This document shows positions 11,590 through 23,300 of a DNA stretch of 64,000 nucleotides, one piece after another. Each line of letters starts with the position of its first letter. Positions within the stretch are counted from its first letter, which is position 1. The notes beneath the pieces were generated by a model. It ran no database searches. It was not told where the DNA came from and saw only the letters and a list, made by a program, of their open reading frames with translations. Source of the DNA: Aplidium turbinatum (Eukaryota; Chordata; Ascidiacea; Aplousobranchia; Polyclinidae); contig OU964920.1 of assembly GCA_918807975.1 (NCBI GenBank), positions 41,817,979 to 41,881,978 of the forward strand, in the 5' to 3' direction. The translations under genes and the position numbers were made by a program.

Positions 11590-12908
11590 CCAGGGACCAA
11601 GCCAAAATTGAAAAATAATGACATTGAATTTTCAGATACAGCAGCAAGTCACTATGCTCGTATAATTGAGAACATTACGTGGTCATGAAGAACATAAAAT
11701 GAGCATTTTAATAACGGGAACATCAAAATCGTTTATAAGCATTCCACTTGAACTGGATTCCTATTGGCATCCGCTTGGAACTCTTCTTTTCGAACTCTTC
11801 AAACTGACCTTTAGGAGGATATGGGTTAAGGAAGCATACAAAGGTCTTCAGGACGCTATCACCAACATGAATCTTTTTCGAATTGATGGATGCACCATGA
11901 GTAAAAAATATTAATGCAAATTTGACATTGTTTGCAGTTTTGTTTTCGTGTTCAGGATTATGCTCGTGTTTGGATTGAAGTTGGACAACTTGTAAAAACA
12001 GTTTTGTCATCAATGTAAAACTATTTTTGTTTTAAATACTTTAATGTAGCTATATGTATAGTGGAAAACTTTTGCTAGTTTGTTACAATGTTATATGTTG
12101 TGGTGTTGCTCGGCTTTGTTTGTTTATGTCTAAACACAGTTGCCTACTCAATCAATAAGCCGAATATACATCTTTAAAACATTGCACCCAACTCGAATTT
12201 TTGGAATCATTGGTAATTCAAAAATGTGTAAGCCCTGTCTTTACAATTTCTGTCGAAAATAAACAAATTGTAATTGCATTATGTATTTTGTTTTTCTGCA
12301 GCCGATTGTAGCAAGAATTGATCGCCCATGATGCGAAAAATAATTTTGCGTTTTGTTGACACTTCAAAAAAAAAATCTTCTGCATTGACTACAAACAACT
12401 TTTAGATATACATTTGCAAAATATATTTTCACTAATCAAACATAATTTATCATGGATAGTGATGTGACACTTAATTTGGATTGATGGCTTTTTTTGCTTG
12501 ATGCAACAATCATATAATTATGTAGCTTAGGAGTTAATCCGTCTTCAAATCGAAGCAGTACTGGATGGCATTCATCTTTTATCAGAAGTTTTAATGCAAG
12601 AATAATTCTGTTGCAAATAACAACTGCGATTATTGAATAGGTATCAAGCTGTGTCTTACAACTTTTTAATTCAAATGGAAGATGCAAAGCATAGCTGGTT
12701 TTTATCAGGTTAAACTAACAATTAGTTTAGTTTAAAGAGTGTGGATAAAAACGACAGAAATTCTCTAATCATGGCTTTTAGTCGACTCTCAAACAAAAGC
12801 AATGGACCTATTTAAAAATCACAATCAAATTTAACAATTTATTTCAACTCTTGCACAAACAAAAACCACACACTTATTGCACAAAACACAAACACCAATA
12901 GTTTAAAA
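11590..12908. other. No gene recognised
   Basis: AT-rich sequence without a credible frame. One short stretch near 12299-12325 (CAGCCGATTGTAGCAAGAAT) recurs near 35543 and, inverted, near 40136. The last 8 bases (GTTTAAAA) are the left target duplication of the next hAT element. Confidence 0.5.
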
Positions 12909-12989
12909 CAGTGGTTCCCAACCTGGGGTCCGCGGACCCCTTGGGGGTTCGTGAGAAAGCATTTGGGGGTCCGTGATTACCTTGATGAA

Positions 12990-14302
12990 TTTTGGAAAAA
13001 AAACGAAAAGCGATCTTTTTACTTTCATTTCTCTCTTCAAATGCAAGAAATTGGTTGGTAAAAATTTGGTTTTTGTGCGTTATGTTCATGGTGAAAAAAT
13101 AAAAGAAGAGTTTTTGTTTTGTGTGCCTCTTTTTAAAACTACCAAGGCAAGTGATATATTTGGAAAGATGAAAGAATTTTTTGTCAAACAAAGTTTTGAT
13201 TAGAAAAAGAAACTTTGTTCTATATGCATTATGCACGGATGGAGCACCAGCTATGCTCGGGAACAAATCCTGATTTTCTGCTTTAGTAAAAAACGAAGCT
13301 CCTCGCGTAGTTGTTACCCATTGCTCCTTGCACAAGTACGCCTTAGCAGCAAAAACTTTACCAGCAAGTCTCTCAAAGAAATTCTGACAAATTGCGTGAA
13401 AGTCGTTAATTTCATCAAAAACAAACCTGTAAACCGCCGTACTTTTAAAGCGCTCTGTCAAGAAGTAGGCTACTTTTGCATCATTCTGAGGTACGTTGGT
13501 TATCTAGAGGAGAAGTTTTAAAACGACTGCAGCAACTAAAAAATGAGGTATCAACTCTTTTGAAAGCAAAAGGAAGTCCCCTCTCAAAATTGTTGGAGAG
13601 TAAAAGTTTTTTATACGGCATGGGCTACTTAGCCGATATTTTCGATCATATGAACAATGTTAATCGTGGCATTTAAGGACCAGGTGTGACAATAATTGAT
13701 GCAGCTGAAAAACTTAAAGCGTTTTTAGCCAAGTTGACGGTTTGGAAACGCAGATTGGAAGCAGGTAACGCTAACTTTCCAATGTTAGAAAATCTTATTT
13801 TGATGGATGAAACTCAAAGAGAATGTACTCTTTTGAACTCTATGAGAGAAAATTTTTGCTCACACTTGGAAACCCTGCAAATCTCATTTCAACGTTATTT
13901 TAATTTAGAAATTGCCGAACAAAGTTGAAACATGGATTCGAAATCCTTTTCTTTTTGACTTAAACAACATTAGCGATGACGATCTCAGAAAGATTAAAGA
14001 TGACCTAATTGATTTGAGATTAAAAGAGTTATTACGCATTGAGTTTCATTCGAAAACTGTGGAATAATTTTGGTGCTCACAACTGCAAACCTACCCATTC
14101 TTGGCAAAGCAAGCGATTGTTGTTTTGTTACCATTCATAACCACTTAACCTTTGCGAGGTAGAATTCTCAGCTCTTGTTACAATAAAAACTAAATATCGA
14201 AATCGCCTGGACGTTGACGATGACATGCGTGTTGCATTGTCAAAAACTCAACCACAGTTCAGTCGTTTAGTTCAGGAAAGGCAGCAACAGCCCTCTCATT
14301 AA
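12990..14302 (+). pseudogene. Decayed ZBED5-like hAT transposase
   Basis: Recognisable blocks in order: CTDGAPAMLG with a following cysteine-histidine motif (VVTHCSLHKYALA) near 13230-13350; VRWLSRGEVLKRLQQLK near 13490; LMDETQREC near 13800; VETWIRNPF near 13925; and the C-terminal NRLDVDDDMRVALSKTQPQF ending QQQPSH near 14200-14300. At least two frame changes and internal stops separate them. The N-terminal BED zinc finger is absent. This belongs to the family that has given rise to host ZBED5/EPM2AIP1-like genes, but this copy is inactive. Confidence 0.75.
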
Positions 14303-14582
14303 ATTTGCTTACGTTGAAAAAGTTTCGATATTGCACTTTGGGTCACCTTAATATTCAAATACTGCTGACATTTCTTGAACAATTTATTCATTTTCTTACT
14401 TGAGCAACTATTTAACCTGATATTTGCCGCAGGAGTCATAGCGGCAATCAGTGATGTACGCGCATACAAAAAATATTAACGCCGTCAGCGTAAACGCAAA
14501 CGTTTAAAAAAACATACGCCGTATGCGTCAACGCAACTTGTAAAAAAAGTTGGCGGCGTCAGCGTCAGCGCATACACTAGCG

Positions 14583-15841
14583 CAGAGGTCGGCAACCTTT
14601 AGCATTAAAAGAGCCAATGTTCCCAAGTTTCTTCAAATTAAGACATATTCGGAGCCATAACATGTAACTGTCGAGTTGGCCACTAAAACCAAAGGTAATT
14701 ATAGCCTACACTTCATGTAGAATTTCTTTCAATTTTTGCTTTGTACATGCAAATATTCTAGAATTTCAACAAACAAAGCCTGACTATTAAACACAAAACT
14801 TTTTAGTAGGCTACCTACGGGCACAGTATTGGGTAAAAACATACATTTTCAAATAATCATTTATTTCACCCAGCTAATGCGATATTTGCTCCTGAATTTC
14901 ACTGCACAGCACATCTACATTAGCTTGATAAGATGACACTTTGAGTTTCATCTGAGACTGCAAGCTCTCATCTGTTAGGCGTGAGCGTTGTTCATTTTTT
15001 AAGTAGCCTAATTCATGAACGAAAAACTTTTTCGCATAAACATGTTGATCCAAATATCGACAGAACTCCAAATGCATATTTTTTCATGTTCATGTAAGAG
15101 TCAGGTATGGCATTCCACGTATCGAACACGAGCTTGTCTGGTTTTTGAAGCTTTTCAAGGTCACTCCATTTGTGGTTGTGACGAAGCGTGGCCTTCTGGC
15201 GAGCAAGATCTTCAAGGTCAGCTCTCAAGCTTCGGAACTTAGATACCCACACATCCTTGTCAGCTATGTCGGCCAGTTCAAGTTCAAAACTAGATTGACT
15301 TACAGCTGTGAATGCAGTCATATTCAGCAGTAATGGATCGATTTCCAGAGGGGTAATAGGGAAGGATAACGTGTCTTTTTCCTTCTTAAAATCACAGAAT
15401 CGTTGTTGAAACACAGGTTGCATATCGATGATAGTTTGCTGAAAGTAAGCAAAATTTAACTGGTTGTGTGCTTCTTTGAACTCTTTTAGAAAGGGAAAGT
15501 GAAGAAGTGTACCTCTTTGTAAATCTCTGGCAAACACTGTCATCTTGCGCTCAAAACCCAAAACCTCCTCCAGCATCTGCAGGGTTGTGCTACCTTTTCC
15601 TTGCAAGGTTTTGCTCAACGTGTTGAGGTGCAATGTCAAAAAAAAAACGTACTAAACGGATTTGTAGGCCTAAGTCATAATTTTCAACAAAACTAGTTTA
15701 AACTATAGCCTAGAGCAGTTATTAATTTACAACAGAATTTTTTTGTATTGCCCAAGCTCGCAGTGTTTAAAGTCACGGGAGCCAGAGCAGAGGGCTGAAA
15801 GAGCCGCATGTGGCTCCGGAGCCGCAGGTTGCCGACCTCTG
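14583..15841 (-). mobile_element. hAT DNA transposon nested in another hAT
   Basis: Termini CAGAGGTCGGCAACCT and AGGTTGCCGACCTCTG, flanked by CACTAGCG on both sides (perfect 8-bp duplication at 14575-14582 and 15842-15849). It carries the GAGCC/GGCTC subterminal blocks usual in this subgroup. The inner transposase fragment is on the minus strand, opposite to the host element. It is 1259 bp long, so most of the transposase is missing. Confidence 0.85.
14874..15639 (-). pseudogene. hAT transposase C-terminal half
   Basis: A 208-codon frame (15639-15013) contains LEEVLGFERKMTVFARDL, LLHFPFLKEFKE, FCDFKKEKDTLSFPITPLEI and YAFGVLSIFGSTCLCEKVFR, typical of GTF2IRD2/EPM2AIP1-like hAT transposases. 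The dimerisation tail (NEQRSRLTDESLQSQMKLKV ending EIQEQISH) follows in a shifted frame to 14874. The catalytic N-terminal half is absent. Confidence 0.75.
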
Positions 15842-16486
15842 CACTAGCGTAAACTCATTTTGTTTGCTATGTGCCAAACATTCACACGGTATAAACCACT
15901 CGAAACAAACAAGTTTTATTTTGAATTTCCACGAAAAAACACAAGCATCTGAAAGAGTTCATCTGACATTTTGCTGTGTTTTGGTTCCAATATGTCTTTG
16001 CCCATTGAAAACATTCTTGCAACTGCAGCGCTGGAAGGTATTGGCGTGTTGTAGAGAAAAAAATACATTAAAAAGTATGCGTTGACGCTATGCGCTAAAA
16101 AACCGCGAAAACTTTACGGCGTAGCCTCAAGCGCAAACTTTCCAAAAAAATGTGGCCGCAAGCGTTAGCGCAAACAAAAAGTCTACGCCGCAAGTTTGCG
16201 GTGTAGAATTTGCGGCGCATACGTACATCTCTGGCGGCAACGCAATATGACACAGTACAGTAGTTTAGTAGCATAATTATTACAATAGTCAATAGTACGT
16301 TAATTGAGTTTCGGGCAAAATTTAGGTAGGGGTCCACAGAATTAATAATTTGTCTAAAGGGGTCTGTGACAACAAAAAGGTTGGGAACCACTGGTTTAAA
16401 AGAATATTCTGATTATGTGGGTAATGTTGTTATTCTGTACAATCACAATATGAGCCGTTTCTGCCGCAGAAGGAATGCCACAATGT

Positions 16487-17392
16487 CTATCTCATAAAAG
16501 CAAGAAATATTGTGACTGCACACACCAGAAAAATAACAACAATCGTGGTAATACATAGAAAAACTTTTACTGGGGAGATTTTGTCCTTGGAGGATCGGAT
16601 ATTTTGAGCTTGAATATAAACGCTTGCTTTATCTCTACCCGCATCATTCACAGCTTCACATACGTATGTCCCAATGTCGAGAGCGTCGATTGTCGTGATT
16701 TGAAGGATGTTTATTTTCGTTGTTGTCTTCAGAGAGGTTGCTGCATCTGCAATTATTGTAGTATGAGGACACCTCATGGACCAACCTATTTAGTTTGCAT
16801 TTTTTTAGTATTTTTATTGGTTTAAACCTGACCAAATAATCATTAATTAAATTAGGTAGTCTGGATATTTTGCAGTGGTTGTACTTGATGTGCTTTCAAT
16901 CCTTTCAACCACTAATCACGATCAGTGTTGCAGAAATTTGTACCAAAAATTTCTTCTAAAAAATAAATTTAACGATAACACATATTTGATTGCATTGAAA
17001 CGGAATGACTTAGTCACTAAGTCATTCCGTTTCATTGCAATCAAATATGTGTTATCGTTAAATTTATTTTTTAGAAGAAATTTTTGGTACAAATTTCTGC
17101 AACACTGATCGTCGATAACTTAAATAATCTCCGGTGATGATCTGTCAACGGCGTATAAACTGAAAATTATTCAGAGTATTTCTTAGTTTCGAATTTGCCT
17201 TTTAGTGCTTTTACAAACAACGCATGTAGCTCACTTACTATCCAAGCGAGACCACGTGACTGTTGGCTCTGGTTTCCCTGCAGCAAAACAAAGCAACTCC
17301 ACGTCATCACCTAAGGAGATGTTTACAGGAGAGAACGAGATGTTCACGGTTGGAGGTTGGCACGTCTCGATGAAAGAAGAGAATGAAAGACC
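16487..17392 (-). CDS. Gene L Ig and transmembrane exons (7-8)
   Basis: Exon 7 (17239-17392) begins with the last part of the LRR cap (GLSFSSFIETC) and the first Ig half with its cysteine and tryptophan (ELLCFAAGKPEPTVTW). Exon 8 (16487-16785) holds the second half (YVCEAVNDAG), a short linker (RSSKDKISPVK), the helix VFLCITTIVVIFLVCAVTIF and a three-residue end. The intron between them contains a 195-bp near-perfect palindrome. Confidence 0.85.
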
Positions 17393-20300
17393 CTGCAAAT
17401 ACGGAGACCCGTTTCAATATTAAAATGATATTATTTACAATAGTTATATTGTACAACCAAAAAGCTTAAATCAACCCTCTTTAAGCGCATTAAATCGGGA
17501 CTAAGGTGGCTCGCTAATGAGGTGCTGATTTATGTCTAATATAATATCCTAACCAACTTTCCACACATAGAAAGCAATCTTCCGCTCATGCTATGGCAAG
17601 CTTCACACCAAACTTAGAAAGATCGAAAATATTTATTGGACAAAGTATTCAGTGGACAAAATATTTAGTGGACATTTTCTTTGGCAAAGAAATGCAGCTG
17701 TCAGCCAACATTGAAATTTCCATCTTTATCTCAGTAATTTGTATTGTAGTGACAAGTTTAGTGGTGTATCGCGTTGCACCCCAATTTCGACAGCCAGTGG
17801 GCTATTTTTTACAGAAATACAATTCTTGTATAGACGTTTTTAGAAGAGTGTTTCTTTTCGGTCATTGCATACAGACGAACGGATCCGAGAATCTTATGTT
17901 ACAATATTACCCACGAAGATATTATGGTTTACCGTTGTGACCAATAATATCCTAACCAACTTGCCCCATATAGAAAGCAACCTTCCGCTCATGCTGTGGT
18001 AAGATTCAAACCAAACTTAGAAAGATCAAAAATATTTGGTAGACAAACTTGGCAAAGAAAATGCAGCTGTCAGCCAACATTGGAAACATCAAAGAGTTCT
18101 ACACCATGTTGAAATTTTTATATCGCCCATATTATCAAACCCTTTGCCCTTTGTGTAGTTATAATGGCCACACCCTTATAGCAGATAAAACATCTATTCT
18201 GAAGCGATGGTCAGAACAGTTTCAATCCTTGTTTAATACCGACCGTACTGTTGAGGACACAGTTATCTGTCGTATTCCTCACTTACCAATTATAGAACTG
18301 AGCTGGACAATGTCATCACGTTAGAAGAAACAATCAAAGCGATAAGCCAGTTTAACTGTGGAAAAGCTGCCGGTATAGACAGTGGCGGCTCGTCCATAGA
18401 AACTGCAAAACTGCAGCACCCCCTGCACATTTCAGTATTTTATTTTTTTTATTAAGTTAACGTTTTTTTTTCGTGTTCTCTATAAATCCTACCGACTGGA
18501 AGTTTCATAATTTCTGGGTTTTACAAAATATGATGATTTTTTAAGTTTTGTATTTGGCAGCTCTGAACTGCAAGCCCTGCAGTTGCGATCTTATAAAAGA
18601 AGAACAAAGAGAAATTGTGACGTCATATTTTGGCTGAGGTTGCTTCAAATCCCACAATTTCGAACTGCAAATTTTGCAGTTGCTGGTCACGTGGTCAGGC
18701 TAGCTACTGTTGCAAATACTGTTGTTTTCAAGCACGATATTAGGTGGCTGCGACTGATGCTGTTACATGGTTAGACTAATGTGCTTTGCTTTCTGCACAA
18801 AAAGATAAAGCTTAGACTAGGTTTTCATTAGTGTTGTTAAATTAAATTTAAGAAAAGCTCTACCAATAAATTTTTGTAGTTACCAAACCTGGTGGATTTT
18901 TTATAAACTAAATGTAACCTAGGTTCATTGTTAACTTACGATAATAAGTTAAGGCCAAAGGTCACATGCTAAAACAGCCTATTTAAACTTGATGAACATC
19001 AGGAAATTAAGTGCTCAAATAGCCTCAGAATTCATGAAATACCACTAAAATAAGGTAAAATTTTATGGGGGTCATGTCCCTAGACCCCTTGGCATCGCGC
19101 CTTTGGCGCTCGCTCTTTCACGTATAGGCTACTTCCGGTTGCAGCACCCCCTGCTATAAATACCACGAGCCGCCACTGGGTATAGATGACATACCATCAG
19201 AGATTTGGAAACACGGATCTGGACCTCTTTTACACACAAAACTCCATAAACTTTTTATTGTATGCTGGAATAACAACAAACTACCTCAAGACCTACATGA
19301 TGCAATCATCATTACCCGGTACAAAAACAAAGGACAAAAATCGGAACGTTCTAACTACTGTGAAATCACCCTTCTCTCAACTGCCGGCAAAATCTTTGCT
19401 TGAATGTTTTTAAACAGGCTATACTTGCTGTCACGATTTCTTTCTATCTCTTACCAGGAAAAAGACTTGGAAAGGTTCAATGACGTAGTTTAATGGGTTA
19501 AACCGAAAAGCAGTCAATTAAATGTCGAATAATTCTACTAGTGCAATGATAATCTGACTTCTTGAAGAACTTTAACGAACGGCTTCTCAAATAACTCTAA
19601 TTTCTGCATCAACTACCAATCCACAACTCATAGCACAACTCTCATAACCAACTCATAATAATCACCATAATAATAATCTCAGAATAATCAGAATAATAAT
19701 TCCGCAAATTACACCACTATTTATAGAAGGTGGCTTCGGTCTGGTAACATCGAGAAGGTTACGTAATGTCACATTGTTCTGTCAAGTTGCAATAAATGTC
19801 AACAAGCAGAACCTTATAGAAGTCTAAAGAATGTCACGTTTGCAAGAAGATTCTTACATAATAACGATTTCGCAATCGGACATTTACTGATAAACAACCT
19901 TATGACGTCATGACAAACGACGCTCAGAAATCATGAAAAACAACAGAACCTTCTAGATTTGCATGCTTACAGATGATTCTAGAAATACGTTACATAATAC
20001 AAATTTCTCAATCAGAGGTTACTTCAGGTCATAACCGATAATAACACAACGCACCAGAATTCCATAATGAAAATAGCACATTCGTTGAAGATACAAAGCA
20101 AGCCATCGCGAGGCATAGCACCTTGATTGTGACATACGCCCCCCCTTAGAATATTGTTGCAAACAATATAACAACACAATCAATACAACACACACCACCA
20201 AACAATTAGTTACTCAATAAAACAGTTCTCATTAGTCCATCGTTGCACGATCTACCAACGATAGCTTTTCTCAAAACAATAGTCACGTTTTCTGCGAAAG

Positions 20301-23300
20301 TCTCCAACGTCCTCAACATCTTCAGTGCATCGGCGAGCGAGATGACCCGTCTTCCTACATCGGAAACATCTCCTCTCCGGACTGTCCTTGGCGAGATGAC
20401 CTTCTTTATGACAATTATAGCAAGCCTTTTCATCAAAAGGGCAGCTCCTGGCTATGTGTCCAATCTCCCCACATCGGTAGCAGTGGTTGTCACGGCAACG
20501 TCTATTTTCCGAATGTCCGCCGTCAGCAACGCACTCCCTGGCGAAGTGTCCGCGTCTACCGCATCTATAGCAAACTCCAAATGGTCGTCGCCTGCCTCTT
20601 CTCCTCGGTTCATCGCGCTCGTAATATCCGTCATCGTGAGATCGTTGCTGATTATCTACAGAACAATCTCGAGCAAAGTGACCATTCTTGCCACAAGAAT
20701 AACAAGTAACTTCAGAATTTCTCTCAATAACATTTCCGATTATAAGATCAACTAAAGGGTTTTGTAAACATAACGCTTTCACAGTCCCACTACAATACGG
20801 AGTTTCGATATATATCATCGCTAACGGTCCTTGGATTGAAGTGGTATCTATCTTTGTCACATGGCCAGTTTTTCCCGTTAACTGATTGTCATTTACTAAA
20901 TCTCTCCTCACCATTATACCCGTAGAACCAGAATCACGTAAAACTTTTACCTTTTTGTTTCCAACTGTTCCATCCACTACTGGTAGGTAATCTTCAGGTT
21001 TTATTTCTTCGTAAGCATCTTCTTTTGTCTTCTTTCCCGTTTTCTTTTCCAACTGATCATCTTCATCCGATCTCTCATTTTCAAGCGTGGGTTTAGGAAT
21101 CATTAACGCACAACCACCTCGATAAACGTCCGTGTCTTTATCTTTTCCAGACTGATTGGATAGGGAAAACGACTTTTCCTTGCATTCCTTCGCTTCGTGT
21201 CCTTGTCTATTGCAACGATTGCACCACTTCCTCGATTCCTGATGATTTCTTTTAGTCTTCTTCCGGCAGTTAACAGACTTATGACCTAAGCCATTACAAT
21301 TAAAACAACGTACATCTCTTGGAACAGCACCTCCTTTAAAATTATTTGTTTGCTCCTCGTCATTATCGCATGACAACGTTTCTTCAGTCGACAACTTCTC
21401 ATCATGAGCAACTAAGTACTGTTCTGCCACACTGGCTATTTCTTCTAGATTCTTTGGACTTCTCTCCATTAGATAAACAGACAGATCTTTTGAACATGAA
21501 TCTGTGAATTGTTCCTTAACTATAAGGTTTGCCAATCCGTCCAATGATTGTTCGGCCCCCGAAAGTTCAAACCATTTTAACAAAAGGTTTCTCAAACGTT
21601 CAATAAATTGATCTGGACTTTCGTGTCGTTCAGGCTTTGCCTCACGGAATCTTTGACGGTATCCATGCTCGGTAAAGTTGTATCGCTTTAACAGAGCTAA
21701 CTTCAATCTGTCGTAAATCATGGCTTCTTCTTGCGAAAGTCTTGAATATACATCAAGAGCTTGTCCCGATAATAACATGCTTAGCTGGGTAGCCCACGTC
21801 GACTTTTCCAATTTGGCTATTGTAGCATATCTTTCAAATCTTAACAAATAACTATCCAACTCATCCTTTTCTTCAACAAATGATGGCAAATCTGGACGTC
21901 TAACTTGCGCCACAATAACATCTCGAGCATTATCATTAGTAGAATTAGATCGCTCACCAATGTCCAGTTTTTGTCTTTCTAATTCAAGTTTTAACTTTTC
22001 CAATTCATATTGCGCTCTTCTTTCTTCAGCTTCTGCTTCGCGTTGCGCCCGATTCTCTTCGGCTTCTGCTTCGCGCTGCGCCCGCTTCTCTTCTGCTTCA
22101 GCTTCACGCTGCGCCCGCTTCTCTTCTGCTTCAGCTTCACGCTGTGCTCGTTTTTCTTCAGCTTCAAGTTGTGCTCGCTTTTCTTCAGCTTCAAGTTCTG
22201 CTCGCTTTTCTTCAGCTTCAAGTTGTGCTCGCTTTTCATCAGCTTCAAGTTCTGCTTTCCTTATTTCACGAGCAGCTCTTCTATCTTCTCTTTCGTCAGC
22301 TTCTCGCTGAGCTTTTTGGTCCATTATCTTGTGATACTCTTCCATCACAAACTAAGACTTTTCATTACCAGTCAGCCCCATTCGTTCAGCCATGCTCCCT
22401 AAGTCTTCAATCATCTCATGTTTGACAGTATCCGCCATCTTGACATTAATTTATTATTCTTTCAATAAATCTTCGGTATTCTTCGGTTTTTCGGTTAATT
22501 CCTTTTCGGTTAATCCCGGACGAGCCCCCAGAATGTCACGATTTCTTTCTATCTCTTACCAGGAAAAAGACTTGGAAAGGTTCAATGACGTAGTTTAATG
22601 GGTTAAACCGAAAAGCAGTCAATTAAATGTCGAATAATTCTACTAGTGCAATGATAATCTGACTTCTTGAAGAACTTTAACGAACGGCTTCTCAAATAAC
22701 TCTAATTTCTGCATCAACTACCAATCCACAACTCATAGCACAACTCTCATAACCAACTCATAATAATCACCATAATAATAATCTCAGAATAATCAGAATA
22801 ATAATTCCGCAAATTACACCACTATTTATAGAAGGTGGCTTCGGTCTGGTAACATCGAGAAGGTTACGTAATGTCACATTGTTCTGTCAAGTTGCAATAA
22901 ATGTCAACAAGCAGAACCTTATAGAAGTCTAAAGAATGTCACGTTTGCAAGAAGATTCTTACATAATAACGATTTCGCAATCGGACATTTACTGATAAAC
23001 AACCTTATGACGTCATGACAAACGACGCTCAGAAATCATGAAAAACAACAGAACCTTCTAGATTTGCATGCTTACAGATGATTCTAGAAATACGTTACAT
23101 AATACAAATTTCTCAATCAGAGGTTACTTCAGGTCATAACCGATAATAACACAACGCACCAGAATTCCATAATGAAAATAGCACATTCGTTGAAGATACA
23201 AAGCAAGCCATCGCGAGGCATAGCACCTTGATTGTGACACTTGCCATAGTTGAAGAGTAGCCTATTTCCCACAATCACAGTGCGAGTGTAAAGCAAATAG

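Larger units (their letters stand above)
12909..16393 (+). mobile_element. hAT DNA transposon (ZBED5-like), 3.5 kb, nested host
   Basis: The termini are CAGTGGTTCCCAACC and GGTTGGGAACCACTG, flanked on both sides by GTTTAAAA, a perfect 8-bp duplication. Subterminal GGACCCC/GGGGTCC blocks match those at 1079-2059 and 38716-39647. A plus-strand transposase runs from about 12990 to 14302 and is disrupted. A second hAT (14583-15841) sits inside. The right half also contains imperfect repeats of a CGTCAGCGTAAACGCA-like unit near 14470-14560 and 16080-16220. The right end lies only 94 bp past the stop codon of gene L. Confidence 0.85.
19429..23239 (-). mobile_element. Young non-autonomous LTR retrotransposon with CNBP-like knuckles
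   Basis: The element runs on the minus strand. Its LTRs (22534-23239 as 5', 19429-20134 as 3') are both 706 bp, begin TGTCACA and end CGTGACA on that strand, and look identical by eye. A 5-bp CTTGC duplication flanks it. Next to the 5' LTR is an 18-nt site matching the tRNA-Pro primer site known from murine leukaemia virus; next to the 3' LTR is a purine tract (AAGGGGGGGCG). The 2.4-kb interior holds one 698-codon frame and no reverse transcriptase or integrase. It looks whole for a non-autonomous element and must be very recent. It lies inside the LINE and intron 6 of gene L. Confidence 0.9.

Noticed and set aside
12874-13461. 195-codon minus-strand frame
   Set aside because: It is antisense to the recognisable hAT transposase on the plus strand.
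21960-22402. Long plus-strand frames rich in serine, alanine and phenylalanine
   Set aside because: They are the antisense shadow of the gag coiled-coil repeats on the minus strand.
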